This document shows positions 26,112 to 35,418 of a stretch of 64,000 bases of DNA, piece after piece. The DNA lies in NCBI RefSeq assembly GCF_022690765.1, contig NZ_JALCZA010000015.1:1-64000 (forward strand), given 5' to 3'. This DNA comes from Anaeromyxobacter oryzisoli. GTDB lineage: Bacteria > Myxococcota > Myxococcia > Myxococcales > Anaeromyxobacteraceae. The stretch's first letter is position 1; every line of letters begins with the position of its first letter. The notes under the pieces are model-generated. The model saw only the letters and a program-made list of their open reading frames with translations. It had not been told where the DNA came from and ran no database searches. The translations under genes were made by a program, and so were the position numbers.

Positions 26112-27113
26112 TCAGGCCGTGAGCGCGCGGTACCCGACCACGGCCGCCGCGAGCGCCGCGGCCGCGGCGGCGATCCGCCTCCGGTGCATGCGGAACCAGA
26201 GCTCGGCGCTCCAGCCCCGCGCGCGCACGTCGAAGTCCCCGTGCGCGCCGCGGTCGCCGGCGAGCGGCCGGTCCACGTCGTCGGGGCGCCCCGGCGCCAC
26301 GGGCTGATCGGTCTGCTGGGCCGCGTAGCCGGTCCTGCCGAGGTAACGGTCGAGCAGCCCCGGGATGAGCCTCTGGCCGAGGATGGCCTTCACGGCCGGC
26401 CAGCCCACCCACAGCTCGCGCACGGGGTGATCCGCCACCCACAGCACCGAGCGCGCGATCACCTCCGGCTGGAAGATGGGCGGCACCGGCTGCGGGTGCC
26501 CTGGCAGCCGCGAGCGCACCACGTCGAACTGCGGCGTGTTGACGGCAGGGAGCTGCACCATCGAGAGGTGGACGTGGCTGTGGTCGTGGTACAGCTCGCA
26601 GCGGAGCGAGTCCGTGAAGCCCCGGATCGCCGCCTTGCTCGCGCAGTACGCGCTCTGGAGCGGGATCGAGCGGTAGACGAGCGCCGAGCCGATCTGGATG
26701 ACGTGGCCGGCGTCGCGCGCGAGCATGTGCTTCAGCGCCGCCTGGGTCCCGTGCACGAACCCGAGGTAGTCCACCTCGGTGACGCGCCGGTACTCCTCCG
26801 CCTTCGTCTCCTTCACCGGGGAGAAGACGCTGACCATCGCGTCGTTCACCCAGACGTCGATCCGCCCCCACCGGGCGACCACCTGGTCCGCGGCGGCCTC
26901 GACCGCCGCCGGGTCCGCGACGTCGAGCGGCAGCACCAACGCCTCTCCGCCGGCGCGCTCGATCTCCCGCGCCGCGTCCTCGAGCGCCTCGCGCGTCCGC
27001 GCGATGAGCCCGACCTTCGCGCGCTGCTCGCCGAACGCGCGCGCCACCGCCCGGCCGACGCCCGCCGAGGCCCCCGTCACGACCACCACCCGCCCCCTGC
27101 TCTTCCGCGCCAT
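26112..27113 (-). CDS. Short-chain dehydrogenase/reductase with C-terminal membrane segment
   Basis: This 333-residue SDR has the NAD(P)-binding motif TGASAGVGRAVA near the start and the catalytic set Ser (QIGSALVYRS), Tyr and Lys (YCASK). VWVNDAMVS replaces the usual NNAG. After the Rossmann domain (to about 250) comes a linker, and the protein ends with a hydrophobic Ala-rich helix (IAAAAAALAAAVVGYRAL) that may anchor it in the membrane. The ATG at 27113 (MARKSRGR) directly precedes the nucleotide-binding strand and is preferred over an upstream one. The substrate cannot be predicted. Confidence 0.88.
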   Translation of the reverse strand: MARKSRGRVVVVTGASAGVGRAVARAFGEQRAKVGLIARTREALEDAAREIERAGGEALVLPLDVADPAAVEAAADQVVARWGRIDVWVNDAMVSVFSPVKETKAEEYRRVTEVDYLGFVHGTQAALKHMLARDAGHVIQIGSALVYRSIPLQSAYCASKAAIRGFTDSLRCELYHDHSHVHLSMVQLPAVNTPQFDVVRSRLPGHPQPVPPIFQPEVIARSVLWVADHPVRELWVGWPAVKAILGQRLIPGLLDRYLGRTGYAAQQTDQPVAPGRPDDVDRPLAGDRGAHGDFDVRARGWSAELWFRMHRRRIAAAAAALAAAVVGYRALTA

Positions 27114-27300
27114 CCCGACTTCATGGATGATCACGTGCGTCGCCCTCGGCCACCGGGACGCCACGAAGCGCCACGAAGCCCTGGGCCACCGCGGGCGGAC
27201 CGCCCGCCGCGGCGCCGCTGGCCCCGCCGCCGGCGGCGTTGGCGGCGCGTCGAGCGCCGTGGAGCCGAGCCGGGGGCGCTCGCCGGCGCGTCCGCGCGCG

Positions 27301-27356
27301 TCACTCCTCCGGCCCGGCCCCGGCGATCACTTCTCCGGCCCGGTCCCGGCGATCAC
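27301..27356. repeat. 26-bp tandem direct repeat at the end of the MBL gene
   Basis: Two full units and the beginning of a third repeat with a period of 26 bp (each begins TCACTYCTCC). The last boundary is the stop codon of the adjacent minus-strand MBL-fold gene (27353-27355). Confidence 0.7.
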
Positions 27357-27976
27357 TTCTCCTCGCCCCCCGCCAGCGCGTCCGCGAGCGGGGCGGTGCC
27401 GCCCTTCAGCGCGGGCGCGCCGTGCCCGGGGCAGAGGACCGCCACGGGGAGACCGAGCAGCCGCCGCACGCTCTCGCGCGTCCGCGCCGGGTCGTCCTGG
27501 TACGCGTCGGGCACGAAGGAGAAGGCGCCGCGCGCGCCGCGCACCACGAGGTCCCCGAGGAACAGGATGCCGTCCTCGCCCGCCCGCAGGAGCGCGTAGC
27601 TCGCCTCGCACGGCCCCGGAGCGTGGATCGCCCGCAGCCTGCCCGGGAGCGACGCCCCGTCGCCGTACCACGCGTCCGGCTCCTCCTCGAGCCCCTGGGC
27701 GCCCTCCGGCGCGTGGACCTTCGCGCCGAAGCGCTTGCGGTAACGCCACGCGGAGCGCTGGTGAGACTGGATCGTGAGCACGATGGCCTCGACGCGACCG
27801 AGCGCGTCGAGCGCCTCGTCGGTGAGGGGGAGCGGGTCCACGAGCACCGTCCCCTCCGGCTCGACGAGCGCCCACGCGTCGCTGCGGGCGTCGATCCGAT
27901 CGTCGTGGAGCGTCCAGTGGAGCAGGCCGGGACGGACTTCGGACACGCGCGTGGCGGGATGGCTGGGCTCGGACAT
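27353..27976 (-). CDS. Metallo-beta-lactamase-fold protein with degenerate metal site
   Basis: This 207-residue MBL-fold protein has the fold landmarks: GTVLVDPLPLTDEALDAL, the Asp in FLGDLVVRG and the His in LCPGHGAP. The hallmark HxHxDH is replaced by SHQRSAWRYRKRF, so at most one metal ligand of that motif remains. It may bind a single metal or be non-catalytic. The gene is divergent from the membrane hydrolase gene across a 314-bp gap. Confidence 0.8.
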   Translation of the reverse strand: MSEPSHPATRVSEVRPGLLHWTLHDDRIDARSDAWALVEPEGTVLVDPLPLTDEALDALGRVEAIVLTIQSHQRSAWRYRKRFGAKVHAPEGAQGLEEEPDAWYGDGASLPGRLRAIHAPGPCEASYALLRAGEDGILFLGDLVVRGARGAFSFVPDAYQDDPARTRESVRRLLGLPVAVLCPGHGAPALKGGTAPLADALAGGEEK

Positions 27977-28290
27977 GGGCCACCTCCGGCGCCCATCTTT
28001 CCCTCGCCGGGGCCCGGCGCACGTCCCTCACGGTCGCGCAGCGCCAGGGCGCGCCACCGCGTCGTGAGGCGCTCGGAGCTCGGGCGAGCGGACGCGCGGT
28101 GGGGGGACGGGCGCGGACCACCGGCGCGTGCCGGCGGGCCTCAGGCCGGCTTGAGGCGGGTGTGTCGTCCCGGCAACGCCCGCGTCCTCCGGTACACGCG
28201 TTCGGAGGGCCCCACGGCGAGATTCCCGCGCGAGATCCCCGCCGGGAGCTCACCCCCGCGCGCGGCCCCGCGCTTGCAAGTCTCCGCTCC
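27977..28290. other. Divergent intergenic region
   Basis: This 314-bp region lies between two divergent genes and must carry both promoters. No convincing -35/-10 pair, gene or repeat was recognised in it. Confidence 0.4.
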
Positions 28291-28836
28291 ATGCCCTCCC
28301 TCGGTCACGTCGCGATCGGCCTCGCCGCCGGTCGCTTCCACGCGGAGGACGGCCGTCGCCGTCTCGTCGCCACCGCGCTGTACACCGCCCTTGCCACCTT
28401 CCCGGACCTCGACGTGCTCGCGCGGAGGCTCGGGGCAGGTCACGGCTCACCGTGGCTGCACCGCGGCGCGTTGCACTCCCTCACGTTCGCCGCGTGCGCC
28501 GCCGTCCTCGTCGCCTTGATCGTCGGCGGCCTGGGACGGTCCCGGCTCCGGATGGCGCTCACCGGAGCCGTGGCCGCGACGTCGCACGGGCTGCTCGACA
28601 CGCTGACGGGCGGTGGCGCCGGGGTGATGCTGCTCTGGCCGTTCAGCGCGGCGCGCACCCACGCCGCGTGGACGCTCCTGCCCGCCTCTCCGATCGGGGC
28701 CCGGCTCCTGTCCCACCGCGGCTTCGAGGTGCTCGCGACGGAGGTCATCCTGTTCCTGCCGTTCCTCGTGTACGCCCTCTGGCCGGACGGGGTCATCCGC
28801 GCGAGCCCCTCCGCCGCGGAGCGCTCTGCACGGTAG
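28291..28836 (+). CDS. Inner-membrane metal-dependent hydrolase (YdjM/DUF457 family)
   Basis: This 181-residue membrane protein begins MPSLGHVAIGLAAG, the usual opening of the YdjM/LexA-binding inner-membrane hydrolase family. His and Asp residues typical of the family are visible (LGH, FPDLDVL, LHRGALHSLTF, SHGLLDTLT), along with four hydrophobic helices. The ATG at 28291 is the natural start. The biochemical role of the family is uncertain. The downstream GNAT gene starts 10 bp later. Confidence 0.85.
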   Translation: MPSLGHVAIGLAAGRFHAEDGRRRLVATALYTALATFPDLDVLARRLGAGHGSPWLHRGALHSLTFAACAAVLVALIVGGLGRSRLRMALTGAVAATSHGLLDTLTGGGAGVMLLWPFSAARTHAAWTLLPASPIGARLLSHRGFEVLATEVILFLPFLVYALWPDGVIRASPSAAERSAR

Positions 28837-28846
28837 GATGCGCGGC

Positions 28847-29287
28847 ATGGCCACCCTCGTCCGGTTCGCCTCGAGCCCGCGGGATCTCGAGGCCGCCTTC
28901 GCGCTCCGCCGCGCCGTGTTCGAGGTCGAGCAGGGCGTGCCGCGCCCGCTCGATCGGGACGCCTTCGACGATCGCGCCTCGCACGTGGTCGCCTGGGACG
29001 ACGCCGGGCGCTGCGTCGGGACCGGCCGTCTGGTGCGCCTCGACCGCCGCACCGGCGTGCTCGGCCGCGAGGCCGTCCCGGCGGAGCTCCGGCGGACGGG
29101 GATCGGCGCCGCGCTCCTCGACGCGCTCGAGCGGATGGCGAAGCTCCAGGGCCTTCGCGAGCTGACGGTGAACGCCCAGCTCCCCGCCGAGCCGTTCTAC
29201 CGGAACCGCGGCTACGTCCGCGAAGGCGAACCGTTCCAGGACCAGGGCGTCCCGCACGTGCGGATGAAGAAGGCCCTCGCCCGCTGA
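28847..29287 (+). CDS. GNAT-family N-acetyltransferase (ElaA-like)
   Basis: This 146-residue acetyltransferase is expected to use acetyl-CoA. The start region AFALRRAVFEVEQGVPRPLD is typical of the ElaA/GNAT group. The acetyl-CoA loop lies in AVPAELRRTGIGAALLDALE (RRTGIG), and the end has LTVNAQLPAEPFYRNRGYVREGEPF. The second ATG (28847) has an AGGA site 8 nt upstream; an in-frame ATG at 28838 is possible. It is co-directional with and close to the membrane hydrolase gene. The acceptor substrate is unknown. Confidence 0.87.
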   Translation: MATLVRFASSPRDLEAAFALRRAVFEVEQGVPRPLDRDAFDDRASHVVAWDDAGRCVGTGRLVRLDRRTGVLGREAVPAELRRTGIGAALLDALERMAKLQGLRELTVNAQLPAEPFYRNRGYVREGEPFQDQGVPHVRMKKALAR

Positions 29288-29333
29288 TCACGCCCGGCCG
29301 GGAGGTCGCGCGCGGCAGCGGGGGCTCGCGCGC

Positions 29334-29537
29334 CTACTCGAGCTTGAACCCGATCTCCACGGTGACCTGGAACTCGGCGATCTTCCCGTCCTTGATCGCG
29401 CCGCGCATCTCGGTGACCTCGAACCAGCCCATGTGGCGGACGGTCTTCGAGGCCTCCTCGACCGCGATGCGCGTCGCCTCCGCGAAGCTCGTCGGGGACG
29501 TCCCCACCACCTCGATCTTCTTGTAGACGCCGGGCAT
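29334..29537 (-). CDS. Dodecin family flavin-binding protein
   Basis: This 67-residue protein is a typical dodecin (MPGVYKKIEVVGTSPTSFAE, then EASKTVRHMGWFEVTEMRG and QVTVEIGFKLE). Dodecins assemble into hollow 12-mers that store flavins or coenzyme A. The Trp in HMGWFEV corresponds to the flavin-stacking residue of the family. Length is normal. Confidence 0.93.
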   Translation of the reverse strand: MPGVYKKIEVVGTSPTSFAEATRIAVEEASKTVRHMGWFEVTEMRGAIKDGKIAEFQVTVEIGFKLE

Positions 29538-29672
29538 CGGGCTCCTCCTCGCGCGTGCGCTCCACCGGATTGACTTCCGGTCACCATCTTGCGCTCGCGA
29601 GGCTCGCCCGGCCCCACCCTCTCGGGGCTGCGCTCCGTCGCGGCCTGCGACGCCGGCCCGCGACGGTACCGG

Positions 29673-31652
29673 CTAGACGCCGCCGAGGTAGGTGTAGCCC
29701 CGCATCACGGACTCGTAGAAGTCCTCCAGCGAGACGCCCTCCTTCGGCCGGATCGTGCCGTCCTTCACCTTCTGATCGACGGCGCTCTTCACGCGGCGGA
29801 AGAGGTCCGCGGGCTCGTACTGCACGCGCGAGAGGACCCGCGCGATGTTGTCGCCCGGGATGACCTCCTCGATGTAGAAGTCCTCCGGATCCTCGTCGTC
29901 CACGAAGACGTGGATCTCGTTCACCCGGCCGAACAGGTTGTGCATGTCGCCCATGATGTCCTGGTAGGCGCCGGTCATGAACATGCCGAGGTAGTACGGC
30001 TCGCCGGGGGACAGGGCGTGCAGCGAGAGCGTCTCGTCCACGCCCTCGCCCTCGATGAAGCGATCGATCTTGCCGTCCGAGTCGCAGGTGATGTCCACGA
30101 TGGTGGTGTCGCGGGTGGGCGCCTCGCCCAGGCGGTGCAGGGGCACGATGGGGAAGAGTTGATCGAAGGCCCAGTGGTCCGGCGCGCTCTGGAAGAGCGA
30201 GAAGTTCGCCATGTACTGGTCCGCGATCTTGTCGCCGAGGTCCTTCGTCTCGCGCGGCAGCCGCTTCTTGCCGCGGTTCAGGTCGGCGATCCCGCGGACC
30301 AGCTTCCAGAAGAGGCTCTCCACCACCGCCCGCTCCTCGAGGCCGAGGATGCCGAGCTTGAACATCTGGAGCGCCTCCTCCTTCTTCGCCGCCGCGTCGT
30401 GGTACGCCTCGGCGCGGTTGCGCGGCGTCATCGAGGCGACGATCTCGCGCATCTCCCGGACGACCTTCGGCTCGTTCGGCTCGGGGGTGGAGGCGTGCTC
30501 GATCTCCTCGGCCGACCCGATCTCGATGTGGCCGAAGACGTTCATGATGATGCAGGAGTGGTGCGCGGTGACGGCGCGGCCGGACTCGGAGACGAGGTGC
30601 GGCTCGGGGACGCCCTCGTTCATGCAGACGCGCTGGACGTTGTAGACGATGTCGCCGACGTACTCGTCCATCGAGTAGTTGACGGACGACGTCCAGCCGT
30701 TCGTGTGCGTGCCGACGTAATCGACGCCAAGCCCGCCGCCGACGTCGAGGTACTCGATGGGCAGCCCCATCTTCCGGAGCTTCGCGTAGACCCGCGCCCC
30801 CTCGTTCACCGCGTCCTTCACCACCCGGATCTCGGTGAGCTGCGAGCCGACGTGGAAGTGCAGCAGCTTGGCGCAGTGCTCCTTGCCCGCCTCCTGGAGG
30901 ATCCGGACCGCCCGGATCAGCTCCGGGACGGTGAGGCCGAACTTGGCGAAGTCGCCGGACGACCCCTCCCACTTCCCGGTGCCGCGCGTGGTGAGCTTCG
31001 AGCGGAGCCCGATCATCGGCTCCACCCCCATCTCGTCGGCGAGGCGGAGCAGGTGCGGCAGCTCGGAGAGCTTCTCGATGACGACGATGACCTTGCGGCC
31101 GAGCTTGCGCCCGAGGAGCGCGAGCCGGAGGAACTCCTCGTCCTTGTAGCCGTTGCAGATGGTGAGCGCCTCGGGGTCGGCGTTCATGCCGAGCACGACC
31201 AGCAGCTCGCCCTTCGAGCCCGCCTCGAGGCCGTAGTGGTACGGCGCGCCGGCGTCGAGGATCTCCTCGACCACCTCGCGCATCTGGTTCACCTTCACCG
31301 GGAACACGCCGTAGTAGCGCGCGCCGTAGCCCATCTCGGCGACGGCCTTCCCGAACGCCTCGTTGATCTGCTTCACGCGGGCGCGGAGCACGTCCTGGAA
31401 CCGGACCACGCACGGGAACCCGATCTTCCGCTCCTGGATGTCCTCGACCACGTCCATGAGGTCGATGACCGGCCCGGGCTGCCCCATCGGGTGAACGACG
31501 ACGTGCCCCTTGTCGTTCACGGAGAAGAAGCCCGCGCCCCAGCCGTTCAGGTTGTAGTAGTGCGCCGCCCGCTCGATGGACCAGTCCGCGGGGGCCATGG
31601 CCGTGGTCGCGTCGCTCCGCTGCTCCGGGACGCGTTGCTCGGGGATGCTCAT
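29673..31652 (-). CDS. speA: Biosynthetic arginine decarboxylase
   Basis: This 659-residue PLP enzyme decarboxylates arginine to agmatine, the first step of the agmatine route to putrescine and spermidine. The N-terminal ADC signature is SIERAAHYYNLNGWGAGFFS, the PLP lysine is in YYGVFPVKVNQ, and the substrate-side segments VGSQLTEIR and YLDVGGGLGVDY are intact. The length agrees with SpeA proteins. The ATG at 31652 (MSIPEQ) is 90 bp from the divergent ABC transporter gene. No other polyamine genes are next to it. Confidence 0.95.
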   Translation of the reverse strand: MSIPEQRVPEQRSDATTAMAPADWSIERAAHYYNLNGWGAGFFSVNDKGHVVVHPMGQPGPVIDLMDVVEDIQERKIGFPCVVRFQDVLRARVKQINEAFGKAVAEMGYGARYYGVFPVKVNQMREVVEEILDAGAPYHYGLEAGSKGELLVVLGMNADPEALTICNGYKDEEFLRLALLGRKLGRKVIVVIEKLSELPHLLRLADEMGVEPMIGLRSKLTTRGTGKWEGSSGDFAKFGLTVPELIRAVRILQEAGKEHCAKLLHFHVGSQLTEIRVVKDAVNEGARVYAKLRKMGLPIEYLDVGGGLGVDYVGTHTNGWTSSVNYSMDEYVGDIVYNVQRVCMNEGVPEPHLVSESGRAVTAHHSCIIMNVFGHIEIGSAEEIEHASTPEPNEPKVVREMREIVASMTPRNRAEAYHDAAAKKEEALQMFKLGILGLEERAVVESLFWKLVRGIADLNRGKKRLPRETKDLGDKIADQYMANFSLFQSAPDHWAFDQLFPIVPLHRLGEAPTRDTTIVDITCDSDGKIDRFIEGEGVDETLSLHALSPGEPYYLGMFMTGAYQDIMGDMHNLFGRVNEIHVFVDDEDPEDFYIEEVIPGDNIARVLSRVQYEPADLFRRVKSAVDQKVKDGTIRPKEGVSLEDFYESVMRGYTYLGGV

Positions 31653-31742
31653 GTCGCGTGGTGATCTACGACACCGCGGCCGAGAAATCGAGGGTGCCCG
31701 CCGTCGACATCCGCGGCCGGGTCCGTTAGGAGCTTCTGCACC

Positions 31743-33611
31743 GTGACGCGCCACCATCCGAGACCTCGTCCGCCCGTCCCCGGCGCGTCGCTGAAGGAGC
31801 GGCTCGCGGGCGCGCGCGTCGTCTTCCGGCAGCTCCCGGGGACGCTCCGGCTCGTGTGGGATGCCGACCGCGGCGGCGCCGTGGTGATCGTGGCGCTCAC
31901 GATCTTCCTCGCGCTGCTCCCGGCCGCGATCGCCTGGCTCGGCAAGCTCGTCGTGGACGGCGTCGTCCTCGCGGCCCGGAGCGGCGACGCGGCCGCCCGC
32001 GCGCGCGTGCTCTGGCTCGTCGCCGGCGAGGCGGGGCTCATGGCGATCCAGCTTGCCGGCGGACGCCTGGTCGGCCTCCGGCGCGAGCTCCTCCGCGGCG
32101 CCCTCGGGAACCTCGTGAACGAGCGGATCCTCGAGAAGGCGCTCCAGCTGGAGCTGCGGCACTTCGAGGACAGCGACGTCTACGACAAGATGCAGAACGC
32201 CCGGCGCGAGGCCTCCTCGCGCCCCCTCTCCCTGGCGATGCAGGCCCTCGCCATCGGGCAGCACACCGTCACCCTGATCGCGCTGTCGGGGCTGCTGCTC
32301 CGGATCTCCCCCGCGAGCGTGCTCGTCATCATCGCCGCCTCCGTCCCGGCCTTCCTCGCCGAGGCGCGCCTCTCCGGCGAGTCCTTCCGCGTCTGGACCT
32401 GGCGCGCGCCCGAGGGGCGCCGCCTCGACTACCTCGAGTGGATCCTCACCCGCGACAGCCACGTGAAGGAGGTGAAGCTCTACGGCCTCGGGCCCCTCGT
32501 GCTCGGGCGCTACCGGCGGCTGTTCCGGAAGTTCTTCGACGAGGACCGCCGGATCGCGGTGCGGCGCCTCCGCGCCGGCATCGGGTTCGGGCTCGTCTCG
32601 CTCGGCGCGTTCTACGGGATGCTCGCCCTCATGGCGGGCCGGGCCGCGCGCGGCGCCATCACGCTGGGGGACCTCACCCTCTACATCACGGTGTTCCGGC
32701 AAGGGCAGGCGGCGGTGCAGTCGGTCCTCCAGGCGGTCGGCGGCCTGTACGAGGACGCGCTCTTCATGTCGAACCTGTTCGAGTACCTCGGGATTCCCAC
32801 CGCTGGCGAGGCGCCGCGCCTCCAGCCGGCGCGCACGGTCGCGCGCGGCCGCCCCCAGGCGCTCGAGCTCCGCGGCGTCTCCTTCCGCTACCCCGGCCAG
32901 CGCGACTGGGCGCTGCGGGACCTCTCCCTCACCCTCGCGCCGGGCGAGAAGCTCGGGCTCGTCGGCGAGAACGGCGCGGGCAAGTCCACGCTCGTGAAGC
33001 TGCTGCTCCGGCTCTACGACCCGACCGAGGGCGAGATCCGGTACGGCGGCGTGGACCTGCGCGACCTCGACCCGGCGGACCTCCGGAGCCGGGTGGGCGC
33101 GGTGTTCCAGGACTTCGTCCGCTACCAGTTCACCGCCGCCGAGAACATCGGGCTCGGGAACCCCGCCCGCGTGACGGACCGCGACCGGGTGGTCGACGCG
33201 GCCCGGCGCGGCGGCGCCGACGGCGTCATCACCGCGCTGCCGATGGGCTACGACACGGTGCTGGGCGGCTGGTTCGAGTCCGGTCAGGAGCTCTCGTCCG
33301 GACAGTGGCAGAAGCTCGCGGTGGCGCGCGCGTTCATGCGCGACCAGGCGGAGCTCCTCATCCTCGACGAGCCCACCGCGGCCATCGACGCGGAGGCCGA
33401 GCACGAGCTGGTCGAGCGCTTCCGGGCGCTCGCCGCCGACCGCACCGCCCTCGTCATCTCGCACCGGTTCTCCACGGTCCGCTTCGCCGACCGGATCGCG
33501 GTGCTCCACGGCGGGCGCCTCGACGAGCTCGGCTCGCACCGCGAGCTGATGGCCCTGGACGGTCGCTACGCGCACCTGTTCAACCTCCAGGCGCGCGGCT
33601 ACCTGGACTGA
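31743..33611 (+). CDS. ABC transporter, fused permease and ATPase (exporter type)
   Basis: This 622-residue half-transporter of the exporter type has a six-helix membrane domain (about residues 35-330) and then an ATPase. Walker A is GENGAGKST (near 411), signature LSSGQWQ (near 517), Walker B LLILDEPTAAID (near 537) and the H-loop ISHRFS (near 572). The signature carries Ser instead of the first Gly (LSSGQ), seen in some exporters. It presumably acts as a homodimer. The substrate is unknown. The methyltransferase gene starts 8 bp after its stop, suggesting co-transcription. Confidence 0.9.
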   Translation: MTRHHPRPRPPVPGASLKERLAGARVVFRQLPGTLRLVWDADRGGAVVIVALTIFLALLPAAIAWLGKLVVDGVVLAARSGDAAARARVLWLVAGEAGLMAIQLAGGRLVGLRRELLRGALGNLVNERILEKALQLELRHFEDSDVYDKMQNARREASSRPLSLAMQALAIGQHTVTLIALSGLLLRISPASVLVIIAASVPAFLAEARLSGESFRVWTWRAPEGRRLDYLEWILTRDSHVKEVKLYGLGPLVLGRYRRLFRKFFDEDRRIAVRRLRAGIGFGLVSLGAFYGMLALMAGRAARGAITLGDLTLYITVFRQGQAAVQSVLQAVGGLYEDALFMSNLFEYLGIPTAGEAPRLQPARTVARGRPQALELRGVSFRYPGQRDWALRDLSLTLAPGEKLGLVGENGAGKSTLVKLLLRLYDPTEGEIRYGGVDLRDLDPADLRSRVGAVFQDFVRYQFTAAENIGLGNPARVTDRDRVVDAARRGGADGVITALPMGYDTVLGGWFESGQELSSGQWQKLAVARAFMRDQAELLILDEPTAAIDAEAEHELVERFRALAADRTALVISHRFSTVRFADRIAVLHGGRLDELGSHRELMALDGRYAHLFNLQARGYLD

Positions 33612-33619
33612 TCGCGGAC

Positions 33620-34198
33620 ATGCGCGGCCTCGAGCAGATCCCCTGGCTGTACGACCTCGGGCTCGACGTCGCCGAGGCGCTCGGCCTCCGGCGCTGGCGG
33701 GAGTGGCTCGTCCGCGGCGCGCGCGGCCGTGCGCTCGACCTCGGGACCGGCACCGGCCGCAACCTGTTGCACCTCCCGCCCGGGAGCCGGGCCGTCGCCA
33801 TCGACCCGCGCCGGGAGAACCTCGCCCGGGCCCGCCGTCGCGGGCCGGCGGTCCCCCTCGTCCTCGCGCGCGCCGAGGCGCTCCCGTTCCGCGACGGCGC
33901 GTTCGAGACGGTGCTCGGCGGCCTCGTGCTCTGCAGCGTCGAGGATCCCGCCGCCGCGCTCGGCGAGATCCGGCGCGTGCTCGCGCCGGAGGGGACGCTC
34001 CGGCTCCTCGAGCACGTCCGCGCCGGAGGAGCCGCCGGCGAGCTCCAGGATCTCGTCCAGCCCGCCTGGACGAGGCTCACCGGCGGCTGCCACCCGAACC
34101 GCGAGACGGAGCGGGCGGTCGAGGCGGCGGGCTTCCACGTCGATCCCGTCTCCCGCCGTGCCCGCGGCGTCCTCAGGCGGCTCACCGCCCGGCGGTGA
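33620..34198 (+). CDS. Class I SAM-dependent methyltransferase
   Basis: This 192-residue methyltransferase has motif I ALDLGTGTGRNLLHLP, an acidic motif II (AVAIDPRREN) and ALPFRDGAFETVLGGLVLCS as motif IV. The later EHVRAGG and CHPNRETERAVEAAGF resemble UbiE/COQ5-like small-molecule methyltransferases. It follows the ABC exporter gene by 8 bp, so the pair may act on one compound. The ATG at 33620 is supported by GCGGAC context and by the onset of coding sequence. Confidence 0.87.
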   Translation: MRGLEQIPWLYDLGLDVAEALGLRRWREWLVRGARGRALDLGTGTGRNLLHLPPGSRAVAIDPRRENLARARRRGPAVPLVLARAEALPFRDGAFETVLGGLVLCSVEDPAAALGEIRRVLAPEGTLRLLEHVRAGGAAGELQDLVQPAWTRLTGGCHPNRETERAVEAAGFHVDPVSRRARGVLRRLTARR

Positions 34199-34426
34199 CA
34201 GGCCCGGGCCGACGGCCCGCGCTGTGCCCGTGGACCGTGCCCGTCACCGTCACCGGCTTCTCCGTGACCCGTGAGTCGGGTCCCGTGGCCCGTGGGCCCT
34301 GTTTTCCGAGCATGGTTCCCTGCCGCACCGCGTCGTCCTCGCCCACATCCTCCCCTTGCGGGCCACCCCGGAAGTGGCATCCTCCCGCCGCGCGCACTTC
34401 CGCGCGCTCGACACGGGAGGTCTCGC

Positions 34427-35290
34427 GTGAACCAGAATCGCCTCGTCCGGACCGCGCTGTCCGCGGTCGCGGCCGCGTGCGCGGTCGCAGCGCTCTCCGC
34501 GCGCGCCGCGGAGGAGAACGCCGCTGGCGCCGCAGCAGAGGGCGCCGCCGTCGCGGGCGGCACCGCCGGCACGGTCTACCCGAAGGAGCAGTATCCGTAC
34601 GCAGAGCTGGTGAAGCGTCCGCTCACCCTCTCGGCCGGCCTCTTCCAGCTCGACGTGCCCGTCGGGATCAACCTCTCGAAGGACCAGGTCGGCGAGCCGT
34701 GGTTCATCACGCCCTCCATCGACCTCGGACTCACCGACGATCTCACCGTCGGCCTCTTCCACCCGGTCCACGGCATCTGCCTCGCCGGGTCGAGCCACGG
34801 CTGCCGCGAGGTGTACGACGATCTCGGCGCCCGGGCGACCCTCGGCCTCTTCCGCGACCAGGCGAGCCAGCTCGCCGTGCGCGCGTCCCTCTTCGCGGAG
34901 AGCTTCTCGGAGGATCTCTACAACGCGTCGGTGGGCGCCGCGTACAAGCGCACGGTCGGCAACGCCGCCTTCGTCCTCGAGGCCGATCTCGACATCGGGC
35001 TGAACAAGCGCGACGTCCGGCCCTTCAACGAGCAGCTCGCCCTCGCCGCCGAGGGTCAGCTCCAGGCCGCCGAGGGGCTCGCCATGTTCGCGCGCATCGG
35101 CTTCACGAAGCCGATCGACGAGAACTTCGCCTTCCTCCCCGACTACCTCATCCCGGTCACGTTCGGCGTCGAGTACGAGCCGGCCCCGAAGCTCGACCTC
35201 GGCGCCGAGTTCACCTTCGACAACCTCCTCGGCGACGAGAACACCGCCGACGAGCGGGAGCTCACCGTCTTCCTCCGGAAGTTCTTCTAG
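34427..35290 (+). CDS. Exported outer-membrane-type protein
   Basis: This 287-residue protein starts with GTG at 34427, followed by a signal peptide with cleavage expected after ALSARA. The mature part starts Ala/Gly-rich and then has strand-like segments with alternating hydrophobic residues (LTLSAGLFQLDVPVGINLS, LTVGLFHPV, GVEYEPAPKLDLGAEFTF). It ends in FLRKFF, an aromatic end common in outer-membrane beta-barrels. A Cys pair (GICLAGSSHGCRE) is present. The family was not recognised. A strong terminator-like hairpin follows. Confidence 0.75.
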   Translation: MNQNRLVRTALSAVAAACAVAALSARAAEENAAGAAAEGAAVAGGTAGTVYPKEQYPYAELVKRPLTLSAGLFQLDVPVGINLSKDQVGEPWFITPSIDLGLTDDLTVGLFHPVHGICLAGSSHGCREVYDDLGARATLGLFRDQASQLAVRASLFAESFSEDLYNASVGAAYKRTVGNAAFVLEADLDIGLNKRDVRPFNEQLALAAEGQLQAAEGLAMFARIGFTKPIDENFAFLPDYLIPVTFGVEYEPAPKLDLGAEFTFDNLLGDENTADERELTVFLRKFF

Positions 35291-35304
35291 GTCGCGCTGA
35301 TCCG

Positions 35305-35344
35305 CCGCGGCGCCCCCGCCTCTCTCTCTGGCGGGGCGCCGCGG
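35305..35344 (+). terminator. Strong GC hairpin after the outer-membrane protein gene
   Basis: A stem of about 15 bp (CCGCGGCGCCCC-CGCC with GGCGGGGCGCCGCGG, one bulge) encloses TCTCTCTCT, 14 bp after the stop codon. It fits an intrinsic terminator in high-GC DNA, although the usual T-tract is absent. Confidence 0.6.
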
Positions 35345-35418
35345 TCCCCGGCGGCGCACGGGAGCAGGAGCGCCGCCGCTGTCCTGCCGCAACCGCACGG
35401 GTTAACGTCCTGGCGTCC

